From Labia minor (lineage: Eukaryota; Arthropoda; Insecta; Dermaptera; Spongiphoridae), in assembly GCA_963082975.1 (NCBI GenBank), contig OY720349.1:63982501-64046500 (forward strand): 64,000 bases of DNA, given 5' to 3'. Position numbers and translations under genes: made by a program. A model generated the notes under the pieces. It saw only the letters and a program-made list of their open reading frames with translations, was not told where the DNA came from and made no database searches. Positions 23,431 to 35,415 of the stretch are shown here, piece after piece. How positions within the stretch are numbered: the stretch's first letter is position 1; each line of letters opens with the position of its first letter.

Positions 23431-26400
23431 TTATTACATAATTTTTATCAAAGTTCATTTACCTTTTTAGAAATTATAATTATAATTATATAAGTAATCT
23501 TCTTTTTCAACATTATCAAATTTGTATTTATATAAGAAAAATAAATACATATAAATATATTTTAAATTAAAATGTTATTTAATTAACTTTGAATTGGAAA
23601 GAAATACTTAAATATTTTTTTATTAAAATATTTTATAAATAATCATATTTTTTAGATTTTTTTTTATTTCATATTTTAATTTGATGGTACTAATAACATT
23701 ATCATACATTTAAGATATAAATTTTATAAACGCTAAGTAATATGCGGTACAAATTTTAATAATTTTTTCTATTATTATTATATATATATATCATACCACA
23801 GAGATGTTTCTATCGACACATTAACCAGTTATATAATTTTCAGGTTTTTAAAATTAATTAGAGTTTGAATAATGAAATATGATTGCTTTTTGAAGGGGAG
23901 GATTAAAATTTCTTCTTATCATAATGAATTTGTGAATATCCCTTTGTTTAAACCAAACAAGTAACTATTTTTAATTCCTGCACCTCTCTCACCATTAAAT
24001 TAATATATATATATAAAAATGTAATCAGATTTATTTTATTATAATTCTTTAAATACATTATTTAATTTAATTATTATTTTTTTTTTTTTTTATTATTATT
24101 ATTTGTTTTGCGAATTTTACTCATATTAGCCAACATTTGCAATTATGTACTTTGAGTATTAATGTATTTAAATTTTATAAGAACTTATGATCTTGCTGAG
24201 ATTCGATCCTATGTTCTTAAATTCGACTGACCGTTATGCATCTTCTTTAATATTAAATTATATTATTTAGCATATCTATTTATTTTTTAAACCATTTTAT
24301 TCAATATAATTTTAAAAAAACTTTAACGTTTCAATTATAAGAATAAAATTATTCAATACTATGTAACCATAATCTCGAGTTATTGTTCTTGAATTGAGAT
24401 TGAATTAAGAGAAATAGGATATTATAATGAAATGATAAGCATGTCCAATACCAATACTGACCCGTATCGAATTCTATTGATGATAGGGGAAGTTAGAAAC
24501 GAGCGCATGGGGGGGGGGGGGTCATAGGCCCGGGTGGCAACGACCAGAGGCTTAAACGCAATCCAAGATCGGAGTTGTAATCGGCTTGCCTAATACTATA
24601 GACAGTAGTTATTCCCGGATAATGGGTCTCGGCTGCTAAAGCACAAATTTGAAATGGAAGGATTGTCCTCCTCCGTCTCCCCATTCTCCCCCCCCCCCTC
24701 CCACCAGTCTACTTCCTCTTTTCTCTCATGCTCTATCAATGTGACTCTGTTACACTAACCAAACGACACTCGCACTTAGCAAATACATTGATTAATTGTT
24801 AAGTAAATTTGATTTTGATGTATATCGGAATAATTCTAATGGAATGAATGCAACCAAACAAGGCTTGGAAATCTTTTGTTTAATTTATAATCTAATTATT
24901 AGTATATATACAATATATTACTCTAATAAAGATTATACTTTTATTCACTCTAACCTATTTCTATTTCACTATCACTTTTCTATTTTAAATTTTATTATCA
25001 TATTCCATTAAAGGGATTGAATTATCGATCCAAAAAGCTTTTTTTAATGAGTTTCATTTTATGGTCAGGTTTTTTTTTCACCTTGACATTGTCTCATCTT
25101 TATTTGTTATACGTATTATGATGAAATTCTTAAATTATATAAATCATTAAAAATTACAATTTTTAAAAACTAATTATCTAAATATTAAATTAGTATAGGC
25201 TATTATAATATTATAAATATATTGTAACTTAAAAAAATCAAATAAAAATTATCTAAGTTTAAAATAGACAATATCTATTAATTTAAATAAGATTTTACGA
25301 ATATTTTTTTATTCCAATGTTAATTTTATAACTTTTAATTTGATGCAAAACTTTTTTAAATCAATTATTTATTTTTGATGAGTAGAAAAATTTACTATTG
25401 CATTCCCTTGGTTTGACTACTAGTCGGATAGTCAAAAGATTATATTATTATTTAATATATATTAAAACATATTTTCTATTTTTTTTATTATTAAAATTTG
25501 ATACCCTTTAGAAATCATTATATTTCCTTCCAAGCTGTGCCCCGGGAAGAATAGCTCTATATATCTGATAGTGAGATTTCTGTAATATGAATGCATATGA
25601 ATAGCGATATATGTATATTATGATAAGAATCAATTACTTAGTCTTAACTAATAATAATAATATAATAATAACTAAGAGAATATTTTTTTTTATTATTACT
25701 AATGTTCAAAAATATCCCTCAAAATCTGTGTTACTTTGCATAAAATTTAAAATGCTTATGAAAAAATACGAATACGTAAAAGATTTTATAAAATTTATTT
25801 AAATAATTAAATATTAAAAAAGTATTATTTTTAAATATTTCGCAATTTGTTTACATTATAATAATCAGTATTTGTCATTATTATTATTCTTTTATAAAGT
25901 TCATTACTGTAAACTATTTAAATTCAAGGAAAAAGGACTTTGAATTGAATGAAATTACAAGAATGAATTTTTTACTTTAATATGTCAATTGACTATTTAT
26001 CTATTTATATATTTTTTACATTCATTTGATAGACATGATTATAATCAAATGGTCAAAGGAAAAATCTATATTCATATAACGCTTTTAACTTTGAATTACA
26101 ACAAGTGACTGAAAAATTCCATCTATCTAGAGTATTGAAAAACAATTTACTTCATTTTAACTGGCAGGAAACATAACATACATACCATTAACAACAACAT
26201 TGGTCATCATCCTTCATATAGATGGTTTGAGAGCACCCACCCACTCTACAGATGAATCAGATGAGACTATACAGTTAGTTGTTTGTTTAAACTTTGAAAT
26301 CTATCATGTTTTAATGTAAATCTTTTGAAAAAGAAAAAATGTATACAAAGTATATGTACATTCAAATAAAGTCCGATGTTGTTCAAAGAAATTTCAAAGG

Positions 26401-26516
26401 TGACCTTAGTATATATATATTCAACTATTTTATATTTTTTTATTTTATTTTTATCAAAAACATATTATTTTAATTTTAATAAATAAAAGTAGATTTTTTT
26501 TAATTTTATTTATATA
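23431..26516. other. AT-rich non-coding sequence with one GC island
   Basis: Mostly simple AT-rich DNA with poly-T at 24076-24090. The exception is 24490-24715, described separately. Open frames at 24796 and 25611 are Ile/Asn-rich and motif-free. Confidence 0.5.
24490..24715. other. GC-rich island of unknown nature
   Basis: This complex-sequence block is flanked by a G-run (24509-24520) and a C-run (24688-24702). It contains GGCCCGGGTGGCAACGACC, CGGAGTTGTAATCGGCTTGC and CCGGATAATGGGTCTCGG. A 63-codon minus-strand frame spans it but shows no known motif. It could be a conserved non-coding element or an old exon. Nothing in the sequence decides. Confidence 0.35.
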
Positions 26517-27204
26517 AAGGGTGTTTTTTGCGAGGTATAGAACTTTAAGTTGGCATTACTGTTCAAGTTGACGACCGATTTAACAGCTGTCAAGTGATTT
26601 ATTCTCAGTTTGGTTTACTCTTATTGATAACTCGCATCCCTAGAGACGCCGTACAGAAGAAGCTATTGCTACTGTAGAGCGTAGCATTGAGGAAAACCCG
26701 AATGAGTCCATTCGCCATCGAGCACAGGAATTGAGTTCCTGAATTGAACAACCATGATGTCCAGGAGCTGTGGTTCCAAAAAGACGGCGCAACATGTCAC
26801 ACAGATCGTGCCACAATCGATTTATTGAAAGACACGTTTGGTGACCGCCTAATTTCACGTTTTGGACCTGTGAATTGGCCTCCAAGATCTTGTGATTTAA
26901 CACCGCTAGACTACTTTCTGTGGGGCTGTGGGGTAAAGTCATTGGTCTATGCGGATAAGCCACAAACGCTTGACCATTTGGAAGACAACATTCGCCGTGT
27001 TATTGCCGATATACGGCCACAAATGCTGGAAAAAGTTATCGAAAATTGGACGTCCAGATTAGGCTACATCCGAGCCAGTCGTGGCGGTCATATGCCAGAA
27101 ATCATATATAAAATTTAATTCCACTAGATTATCTTTCGTATAAATAAAATTCAGGTTGTTTTATTGCAATTTAAAGTTCTATACCTCTAAAAGAAACACC
27201 CTTT
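26517..27204 (+). mobile_element. mariner-like element (DD41D, rosa-type), deletion derivative
   Basis: It is flanked by terminal inverted repeats of about 35 bp, imperfect: AAAGGGTGTTTTTTGCGAGG at the left and the complement AAAAGGGTGTTTCTTTTAGA at the right, both continuing with GTATAGAACTTTAA. A frame starting near 26660 reads RTEEAIATVERSIEENPNES then RHRAQELSS, an N-terminal HTH. It stops, and the main frame 26744-27118 resumes at NNHDVQELWFQKDGATCHT. This holds a catalytic Asp (FQKDGA), CDLTPLDYFLWG with the third Asp 41 residues on, and the C-terminal IRPQMLEKVIENW. The 41-residue spacing fits the rosa (DD41D) group. The middle, with the first catalytic Asp, is deleted. Non-autonomous. 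Confidence 0.85.
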
Positions 27205-30200
27205 TCATGTTGAAAAAATTTATAATATTTATTTATTTTTAGTTTATTTAATATACCAAAATATATAAAATGAATAGTATTTATTAAATTAAAAATTTCG
27301 ACATTTAATTAATAATAATAATGATAACTTTCTTTCATCCAACACACCTTATCCTGAACTACTCCATCAAACCAATTATTATCCTCTTCCAATTCTACAT
27401 TTTTATTGTATGCTTTTCCTCCTCATTCTATCCAATGGTTTCCCAAATGGTTTCCTTGTAACAATCTACTTACTTGCCTTTCTCACCAATTGGAGTCACA
27501 TATCTCGTTATAAACTTATATAAACAATCCGTTAGTCATAAAATTGATTTTATTTATTTATTTATTTTATACAAATAAAATATATTTTTTCTTTTATAAA
27601 CCTATTGAAGAAAAAGTGAAAAATAAAAATAAAATCGAATGATCATTGAGAAGGATACAATTTTGTTTATTTATACCTTATAAATCAATAATACAGCTAC
27701 TCTCGTCAATAAACATTTATTATTTGAAAAGAATATCCTTCCATCTCAAAAATTGTTTCTTTAACAAAGTATTTTCTCCTTCAATATCTTTGTAACTCCA
27801 TCTATCTATAACTATATAAATATATATCTATATCACAAAAAAGACTAAATTTTATTCTCTGGAGCTTAGAATCGCCGAATTTGCATTCAAAAAAATCCAA
27901 TATTCAGATTTCTCTCCTCTAAAAATATATATATACTCATATTGATTTTATTTGATTTCTTTCCCTTTTTTTTTATTATTTATTTTTCGATATTTTTTCT
28001 CTATATTTGCAAAAAATAAATTTATTATATTCACTTCTTTATTCTATTTTTTTTCCTTTATATATATGTGTGTTGCTCTATAGCCTCACTCCCCTTCTCC
28101 AGTATGTTTGTATGTATATCCATTTCTCCATCTTTCTCTCCCTTTCACTCAATTTCACTGAGAACAAATAAACAAACCATCTCCAAAAGAGAGACATTTG
28201 ATATATAAAACCCGCCATCTTGGCTAGTAGTGGTATATCCATCTTTTCATGTCTTGGGGGGGTTCATGGTTTGAGTTTTCGGGCTGTATATTGTCCTAGT
28301 CAAGCAAATTGTATATCTAAACTTGTCCCTTGTTCCGAGCTGTGATGGATTATAGCTTTTATAGAAACCCCCTCATTCAAATGGAATATATATATATATA
28401 TATATATTTATTTATTTATTTATTTATACATGAATATAAAGATATGTATATATACATAAATATTCTACTACTGCTTACCTCTCTACCTATTATATGTATT
28501 ATCCACCTTACTTAATTTGATCTTTATCTAAAATAACTCTGCAACAATTGTATTAGTTAATTTTAATTATTTATAATTATAAAATAATCGAGTTATAAAA
28601 TAGTTATCAAGAAAATATAACAAAAAGAGGCAACTTAAAAATATACAAACATTTATGATTTTTATATTAATATAGAAGAATTTATGTAGTTAAACACAAT
28701 ATTTATTTTTATTTTGGATTGTTTTTAGAAATTTTAATTAATATTTTTTTTTTTATTAGAAATGAAATCTAAACTCAATAAATTCATCAGATATCTTGTT
28801 TATAAACAAATAACAAAAATACAATTAATTCAAATATTCTTTGTGAGAAAATGTTTAGTTAGTCTTTATTTAATAAGAAAATAAAAACCAAGTAAATTTA
28901 AAAAAAAAAAAATGAAATGAAATATGTCTGAAAGTTAAAAAACAAGTCCTTGAATATATTGAGCGATAAAATGTCGCGAAGTGTTTATATAATAAAATCT
29001 CTATTGAAAACTCTAATTTAGATTGGAAAAAATATCTTTTCACCACGATAAAACCTGGTGTAATGCCTCAATGATGAGACATTGACCTTAGGAGAGAGAG
29101 ATATCTAAAATGGACACCACAATTTTGATTTCACACAAATTAGAAGAACCCAATGCCAATTTAAATTAAAAAATTAAATTTTAAAAAAAAACTAATAAAA
29201 TAACTGAAACATATCATTTTCCATTTTGCATTGACCATATACTAATCAATCAATAATGTTTTATAGAACCAACCCTTTATTCATTTTTAAATAATAAATT
29301 TGATGAATTGCTAATATATCAAATTATTATAATAATTCTGAAATAGATTTATAAGAGATAATAAATATTTCTCTATACTGAAAATATTTCATTGGTTTTA
29401 CGAAATTTAAAGGTCATATATTTTTATGTAGTAAATCATTTGAATTTATGAGTTTATGATGCAGCTTCGCAAGTATTCTTTTAAAGGTTATAAACCTTTG
29501 CAATTCTAATAAGAGACAACGTTGCAATTTTTATACCATCCTTAAAGAATAAAGAATCAATCGTTCTGGAGTGCATCTAGGTTAAATTACTTTATTCTAT
29601 GGAGTATATTAGTTATTATTTTAAATTAATTATTTTATTTTATATACATAATAAAATTTTAATGACATTATCTAATCAGTAGATGACAAATATACTATTA
29701 AATAAGAAAGTGAATAAGCGAGAGGTGGAACATGAGATGAAGCGTGAACAGAACAAAACCCTTCTCTAACCATCACCTGAAATCAGTTGTCGCTAAATTG
29801 AAGTGTCTAGTATTGGTTGTTTTGTACTTAGGATAAGTAATGGATGTTGACATACTTAACAGATTAACAGATTAACAGATTAACAATCAACAACGTTGAT
29901 TGGAAGTTGACATTGGCATTGGCGAAGTTTAAATAATTTATTCCCACAAAAAGGTTTTATTTTTTTGTTTGTTTTATAAATTAAATTATAATATTTATTT
30001 ACACATTTACACATATTCACAATTGTTTTATATTTAGTTGATTTTTCATAGAATCTCAGGGGTTAATTAGGAGTAATATTTTATTTTAAAAGTAACAGAA
30101 TAATAAGTATAATTAAAATAATATTTATTTAAAAATATTTATTATATTAAATTGTGAAATGATTTAAAATTCTATAAACCAATCTTAAATATCCCAGTAC

Positions 30201-31469
30201 TCCTATTCATCTTGATTAATGCTATATCAGCTAATTTTATAGTTTAAAAATTAATTTAAAAATTAAAGTTTATTTGGATAAATTTCTTATACTTAGGTAT
30301 TAATTTTTAAAAATTGTTAATTGAAAAAAATAAATTGGCAAATAATCGAAATTCGAATTTATCCCAAAGCATAATACTGTTTGAGAATTTGTTATAAATT
30401 AATAAACTACAAAATTTGAATTCAATTGGACTGAAAGCACTTTAATGGACTTTAAACTACCCACATACACGATTACAAACACAAACTTCTTAACAAAGTC
30501 AGACTTAAAGAATTATTTGAAACCTAAAAAGTAAAGAAATACGGTAAATAAGGTTGTGATACTTTTCTTTACACATACTACATATATTAGAATATAATTG
30601 TTGATAATAATTGACCAGTAATTAATTTTAAATGAAGTACTTATTAAATATAATCGGTAAATGATCTTTAACAAGCAATGATAATATTAAAAATTGGTAA
30701 TTTCTTATCAAAATAGACATCAAATTAATTAAAATGAATTCAGTTATAATTCGAAATAAATATTATTATCAATTATGTTAAATAAGAATTAACCTGGTAT
30801 GAAAAAATTACAAGCTTAGCACTTTTTCGAATGAAAATGTTTTAATAAAAATTGTAATTTTATGTAATTTTATCATACAAATTATTAGGGATTGTGAGTT
30901 AAAGCGAAATTTATATAAACATCTGCTCGACACATATATTAATAAATTGGCTTTAAAAATTCAATCATATATGTTTTTTTTAACTTTTGCCTAATGTAAT
31001 CCGGTTATACATATATATCAAAAGTTATAATCCTGTAGTGATTACATTAAGTAGCTAGTATTCTCTACACAAATAAAGTGAAAAAATATGAAAGAAATAT
31101 TATGTACAATATTTATGATTAATATTTATGTTTACGGTATACATTAAATAATATATATAGAAATATAATTAGGCTATCATGACATATTTAATCAGAAATA
31201 AAAGGATGAATGATGTACAATTATTAATTGCATTTATTTTATCATTTCCAACCTTAATTTACGAATTTTAAGAAAAGTTACGATTGTGGTACCTGATTGA
31301 TATCATAGGATACTTTAATCTTACTATATGTTTATTATGATATTTAATTAAAAATTAAAATCTACTTTCAACATTTAACTTTATTTTAAAAATATACCAT
31401 TATGGCCATAATTATTGATAATTAAGATATAATTTTAGCAAATTTCCCCCTAAATTTGTATATTTATAT
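27205..31469. other. AT-rich non-coding sequence
   Basis: About 4.3 kb with no supported gene. It contains a TA tract then TTTA repeats at 28386-28430, a more complex block at 28210-28370 with no open frame of note, and three copies of AGATTAAC at 29861-29884 followed by a small AATCAAC/GTTGATT hairpin. Confidence 0.5.
29861..29884. repeat. short tandem repeat, 3 x AGATTAAC
   Basis: Three perfect 8-bp units, directly followed by AATCAAC-AAC-GTTGATT, a 7-bp stem. Confidence 0.85.
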
Positions 31470-31560
31470 TTAACACGTTCCCGCCCGCATGTACCACCGG
31501 TGGCTTATGCCACCATATAAAATAAATCGACAAATTATGGAGCCGGCGGGAACGTGTTAA
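31470..31560. mobile_element. 83-bp piggyBac-like MITE flanked by TTAA
   Basis: TTAA at 31470-31473 and 31557-31560 bracket perfect 12-bp inverted repeats, CACGTTCCCGCC and GGCGGGAACGTG. The interior has a palindromic ACCACCGGTGGC and a second GCCACC. TTAA target duplications and CACGTT-type ends are typical of piggyBac-like elements. At 83 bp it is non-coding and very small. The alternative is a simple hairpin sequence, but the exact TTAA flanks argue for transposition. Confidence 0.6.
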
Positions 31561-31687
31561 AGCATAATGCATCGACAATAGCTATATTCTTTACAAATAT
31601 TGTTTAAATATTAGATCACAGGAAAAAAAATATGATAAACAAATGCATTTTAAAATTTTTGACTTTTTATGACATTCCATTTCTCCA

Positions 31688-32345
31688 TTTTTACCGACCG
31701 ACGATAGTAAGGGAGGTATTGTTTTCACACCAAATTTCACATGTGGAGATTTTTACATATCTCCACGAATCATGCATTTTCTTAACAGAAAAAAGTATTT
31801 TTAGCATGATGTCTGTCCGTCCGTCCGTCTGTCCGTCTGTCCGTCCATATAGATGTGTACAGTCTGAACGGCTCAACCGATTTTGATGAAATTTGGTATA
31901 TTTACTTAATGTATCAGTGGGATGAATTGATCAACTTTTGGTGCAAATCCGGAAACCGGAAGTGGTAGTATTAGCGATCGACGATAGGAAGGGAAGGGTT
32001 ATTTTCACACCAAATTTCACATGAGGAGATTTTTTTATATATCACCACGAATCATGCACTTTGTATTGGTTTTATCCTGGAGAAAAATCATATTTATTAG
32101 TTTTTTCTTGATTTAAAATTATATGACGTAATCCAGCCATTCATGACGTCACAGCCTGGTCTTGCATATATATTATAAATAAAATAAAATTAAAAATGTT
32201 TATATTTATTATTTATGTATCCATATCTGTTTTTTATTACATTAATAGATATATTAAAATTATTTGAAATTGTTTCTGTAGCTGGAAATTAATTTACTTC
32301 AAACCGTCGGTCGGTTCGGACCTGGCCACAGGTCAATTTATTTAT
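31688..32345 (+). mobile_element. HINE-like element, family A, reference full-length copy
   Basis: It has every landmark of the family: TTTTTACCGACCGACGATAG; the hairpin GTGGAGAT...ATATCTCCAC; (GTCY)n at 31811-31846; CTGAACGGCTCAACCGATTT with TGATGAAATTTGGTATAT; CCGGAAACCGGAAGTGG; a second copy of the 5' module starting at 31974; a TGACGTAA/TGACGTCA pair at 32124-32151; a T-rich block; CGTCGGTCGGTTCGG and the final stem-loop GACCTG-GCCA-CAGGTC. The short frames overlapping it on both strands are artefacts of the repeat. Confidence 0.85.
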
Positions 32346-33780
32346 GATCATCATAATCTTATTTTCAATATTATTATTATATGTATAAGGTGATAAAAAT
32401 ACCATCTAACTAACTTTAACTAATATTATTACACTATAAATTGAAAAACATATCCTTTCTTAATTTTATTATAAGTACCTAATATATATTATATACATAT
32501 GTTATTATATAATTGATATATAAAAAATAAAAACATAAATATTAATATAATTTATTTTATTATAAAATTATTCTTACTTATTAATAATATTTCTCAAAAA
32601 ATAATTAATCAAATTGTTTAAATTGGTATTATAAATAACCCTAGATGAATTGTTTCATTTCAACACATGTTTAGAAAGACAACAATATTTTAATTTACAT
32701 TTAAAATTAATTGCAAAATTCAAAATAAATAAATAATACCATCTAGTCATCTAAGAAAAGTTTTAATCTTAATAACAATTGTTCGAAGAACAATAGACTG
32801 TTTCAAATTTATCCACACACTTTTTTGTAGCTATAAAAACAGACAATGAAAATTTTGATGTTTGTCTTGACAATATTCTTAAACAAAGAATCATCCACTA
32901 CATCGGTAGAAAATAAATTGTTTGAAAAACTTGTAATCCCAAGCTTTTAATTTATTATAAATATTATATAAAATTATTATATGCCAGTATAGTTCTAAAA
33001 GTTTCGATATTCACATAAAATTGGGATTTTTTTTTTCAACAAAAATATGTTTCTTATTTACCTTAAAATTATTTCATATCATTTATTTTTTAATTCAATG
33101 TTTATTATTTTAATTTGAATTGTTCATTATATATAGATTTATTATTTATTTTACATAAAATATATCAGAGTCAAAATAATAAAAAAAAAAAAAAAAATCA
33201 ATCATTTTCTTACTAAAATAGTAAAAATATATTCATATATAATTATATGTTTACGAAGAATTTTTAATTAGAAAAAGTTATTTCTGGGTTGTCCCAAAAT
33301 GGGCGCTGAAACGCCATAATTCAAATTTCATTAAAATACATGAAAACAACCCTAACTTTCAATATAGATATACTAGATACCTATATTATTTGTTAAATTG
33401 GATAATTTTTTTAATAATTTAATGTGTTCATTGAATGCTCTCTAGTTTATTCAATACAATTATAGGGCGGTTAACACCCTTTAGAAATGTGGTAATAACT
33501 TAACATGAAGAAAAAGAAAAAAATTTTATTTTCAGTTTTATTCAACTATTCTAGCGCATATCGAATTTACTTAATGTTTATAATTATATTAAATAGAATA
33601 AAAACCTGTTTTATTTTGTAAAATATAACTACTATAAAACAAGAATATTTGTATCACAATATTAATTTATTTTAAATATCATTTATTAAAATATTATAAA
33701 TACAATTTCACGATAGCGCCTACTAGTTAGGCATCCAATATTCAATTCATTAAAATGAATGCATTTCAGTGTAGTAAATT
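32346..33780. other. AT-rich non-coding sequence
   Basis: No gene or repeat family recognised. It holds an A-run at 33180-33197. Confidence 0.55.
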
Positions 33781-33786
33781 TTTATT
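33781..33786 (-). terminator. candidate poly(A) signal AATAAA
   Basis: TTTATT on the plus strand reads AATAAA on the minus strand, about 95 bp past the stop of the candidate terminal exon. In such AT-rich DNA AATAAA is common, so it only adds weak support. Confidence 0.3.
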
Positions 33787-33879
33787 TCCATCTACTTCTA
33801 TGCTTTCAGCTTAATTGAATAAAATCCAATACAATGTGTAGGGTTGGATAGGTCAGTCCAGTTTAATGTTTCCAGCCGA

Positions 33880-33948
33880 TCACTTGGCCATTTGCTGCCA
33901 ACTGCCAAACTCTCCGATGTTTTTAAAATCTATGGGTTTAGCCTTCAC
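33880..33948 (-). CDS. candidate 3'-terminal coding exon, unknown protein
   Basis: On the minus strand a long T-rich tract (complement of 33972-33997) and TTTCTTACAG form a strong 3' splice site ending at 33949. The next 69 bases read in one frame as VKAKPIDFKNIGEF and GSWQQMAK, then TGA at 33882-33880. The other two frames stop within three codons. An AATAAA signal on the same strand lies about 95 bp after the stop (33786-33781). Balanced residue composition, higher GC than the flanks, splice signal, stop and poly(A) signal together suggest a genuine last exon entered in phase 0. I do not recognise the protein, and no upstream exon of the same gene can be paired with it. It could be a chance frame or an exon fragment. 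Confidence 0.45.
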   Translation of the reverse strand: MKAKPIDFKNIGEFGSWQQMAK

Positions 33949-34045
33949 CTGTAAGAAATCAATTAAAAATTACAAAAAAAAAAATTCAATTTTTTTAATA
34001 ATCTAATAGCAGTACGAGAAACATTTACAAGTAAATTGTGAAATA

Positions 34046-34607
34046 CAGTAAAATCTCGATATAACGGACTAATGGGAGTGTCCGCTAAAGCACAAAATTC
34101 GTTATATAAAAATAGATTTAAAATTAATTAAAATCCATTTTATTGAAATTACACTGTATATAGATATCGGTAAAAAAACACAGAACACAAACAAAATAAT
34201 ATTTGGAAGTTTCATTTATTGAAAAACATTTTCTTCAGGATTATGTATTGCCCATTTTCTGCATCTTCAAATACTTCCAACCATCTTATTAAGTTTGCTC
34301 TCTTACCACTTTCCATGTTGCAGCAAAATTAAAAATTATTGAATTTAAATTAAAACACTTAAAGTTTTGCAAGGTTGCTGCTGTCTTCTTGTATTTTCTG
34401 GAATATCTTCTTCTTGCAATACGAGTACTATCATTACTTCTAAAACATGCTGCGATACATTTGTTTGATTATCAAAATTATTCCAATTTCTTAAAAAAAA
34501 CAGGTTTTGAAAATACATCTCAGTCGAACCATTCCTTATTAGATTTAATATGAATATTTTGTTCTTCAATCGTTAGGATTTTTATCCGTTATATTCGAAG
34601 GGTGTTA
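34046..34607 (-). pseudogene. pogo/Tigger-like element remnant
   Basis: After TA it starts CAGTAAAATCTCGATATAAC, a pogo/Tigger-type terminal repeat, followed by GGACTAATGGGAGTGTCCGC and TTCGTTATATAA. The far side has TCCGTTATATTCGAAGGGTG at 34578-34597, similar in kind but without a clean matching end. Minus-strand frames between (MESGKRANLIRWLEVFEDAE at about 34320-34260; a 74-codon frame at 34345-34569) could be degraded transposase C-terminus, but no catalytic motif is visible. Confidence 0.45.
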
Positions 34608-35415
34608 AATACATATTGAGGTTTTTCTCTAATATATGTATATTATTTGAGTATACGTACACTTTTGTTTGGATTGTACAAATATGTTATTTAAAAATGT
34701 TTAAATGTATAAAATATTAATAAATAAAATACTTCTTTGAATAAAAAAGAATAGCTAGTCTTTTAGTTGTTTTATATATTATAATATGATCTTGTTAATT
34801 ATAATATTACAAGTACTATTATGAATAATAATACTTTCCTACAGTTAACTTCATTATCAACCTTGTTATAAACTTAAAATGATAAATTAAATAGAACATC
34901 ATCATCTCATTAACTTTTTTTCGTGATAATTTTTTTTTTCAAAGCCCTGCGGCTTGTTCTTTTATCTATATCTCTACCTATCTATTTTCACTCTGTCTAT
35001 AGCCAAGGTGGTTTAAAAGATTTTATTGGATTTAGCAGCTGACAATATCACGATCAATATTTAAAATTCACCACCTCTAGGGACAATCTTCCTCTCTTTT
35101 GTATAAATATAGTTATATAGACATATATACAATGTGATATATTGGAATAAATATAACCTGAAGCTCTTTACATATATACTTTATTGAAAAATATAATAAT
35201 TAATAAATTATTATTTGTTTTATGAACAACCAACAGTAGCAGCACTAAAGAAGTAAGTTTTAGAGATTAAATTTGATATCGATAATACAAATCTGATATT
35301 TTTTATTCAAAATTCACTAGAATAAGTTCAGAGCCAGACTTTTAGCAGCTAAATATCGCTCCCAGCTTAACCCTTGGAGCTACAATATAACATTACTTCA
35401 GATGAAAATCGTCGC
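34608..35415. other. AT-rich non-coding sequence
   Basis: No gene seen. A more complex patch at 35325-35395 is unassigned. Confidence 0.5.

Noticed and set aside
31800..31850. GTCC/GTCT repeats considered as a possible CRISPR-like or satellite array
   Set aside because: The units are 4 bp, have no spacers and occur at a fixed place inside family A; they are the element microsatellite.
31632..31886. Open frames of 61-84 codons overlapping family A copies (also 31691-31876, 35472-35681, 42570-42776, 22908-23153)
   Set aside because: They recur only because the repeat recurs, differ by frameshifts between copies and encode the translated (GTCY)n as SVRPSV-type low complexity. The element is non-coding.
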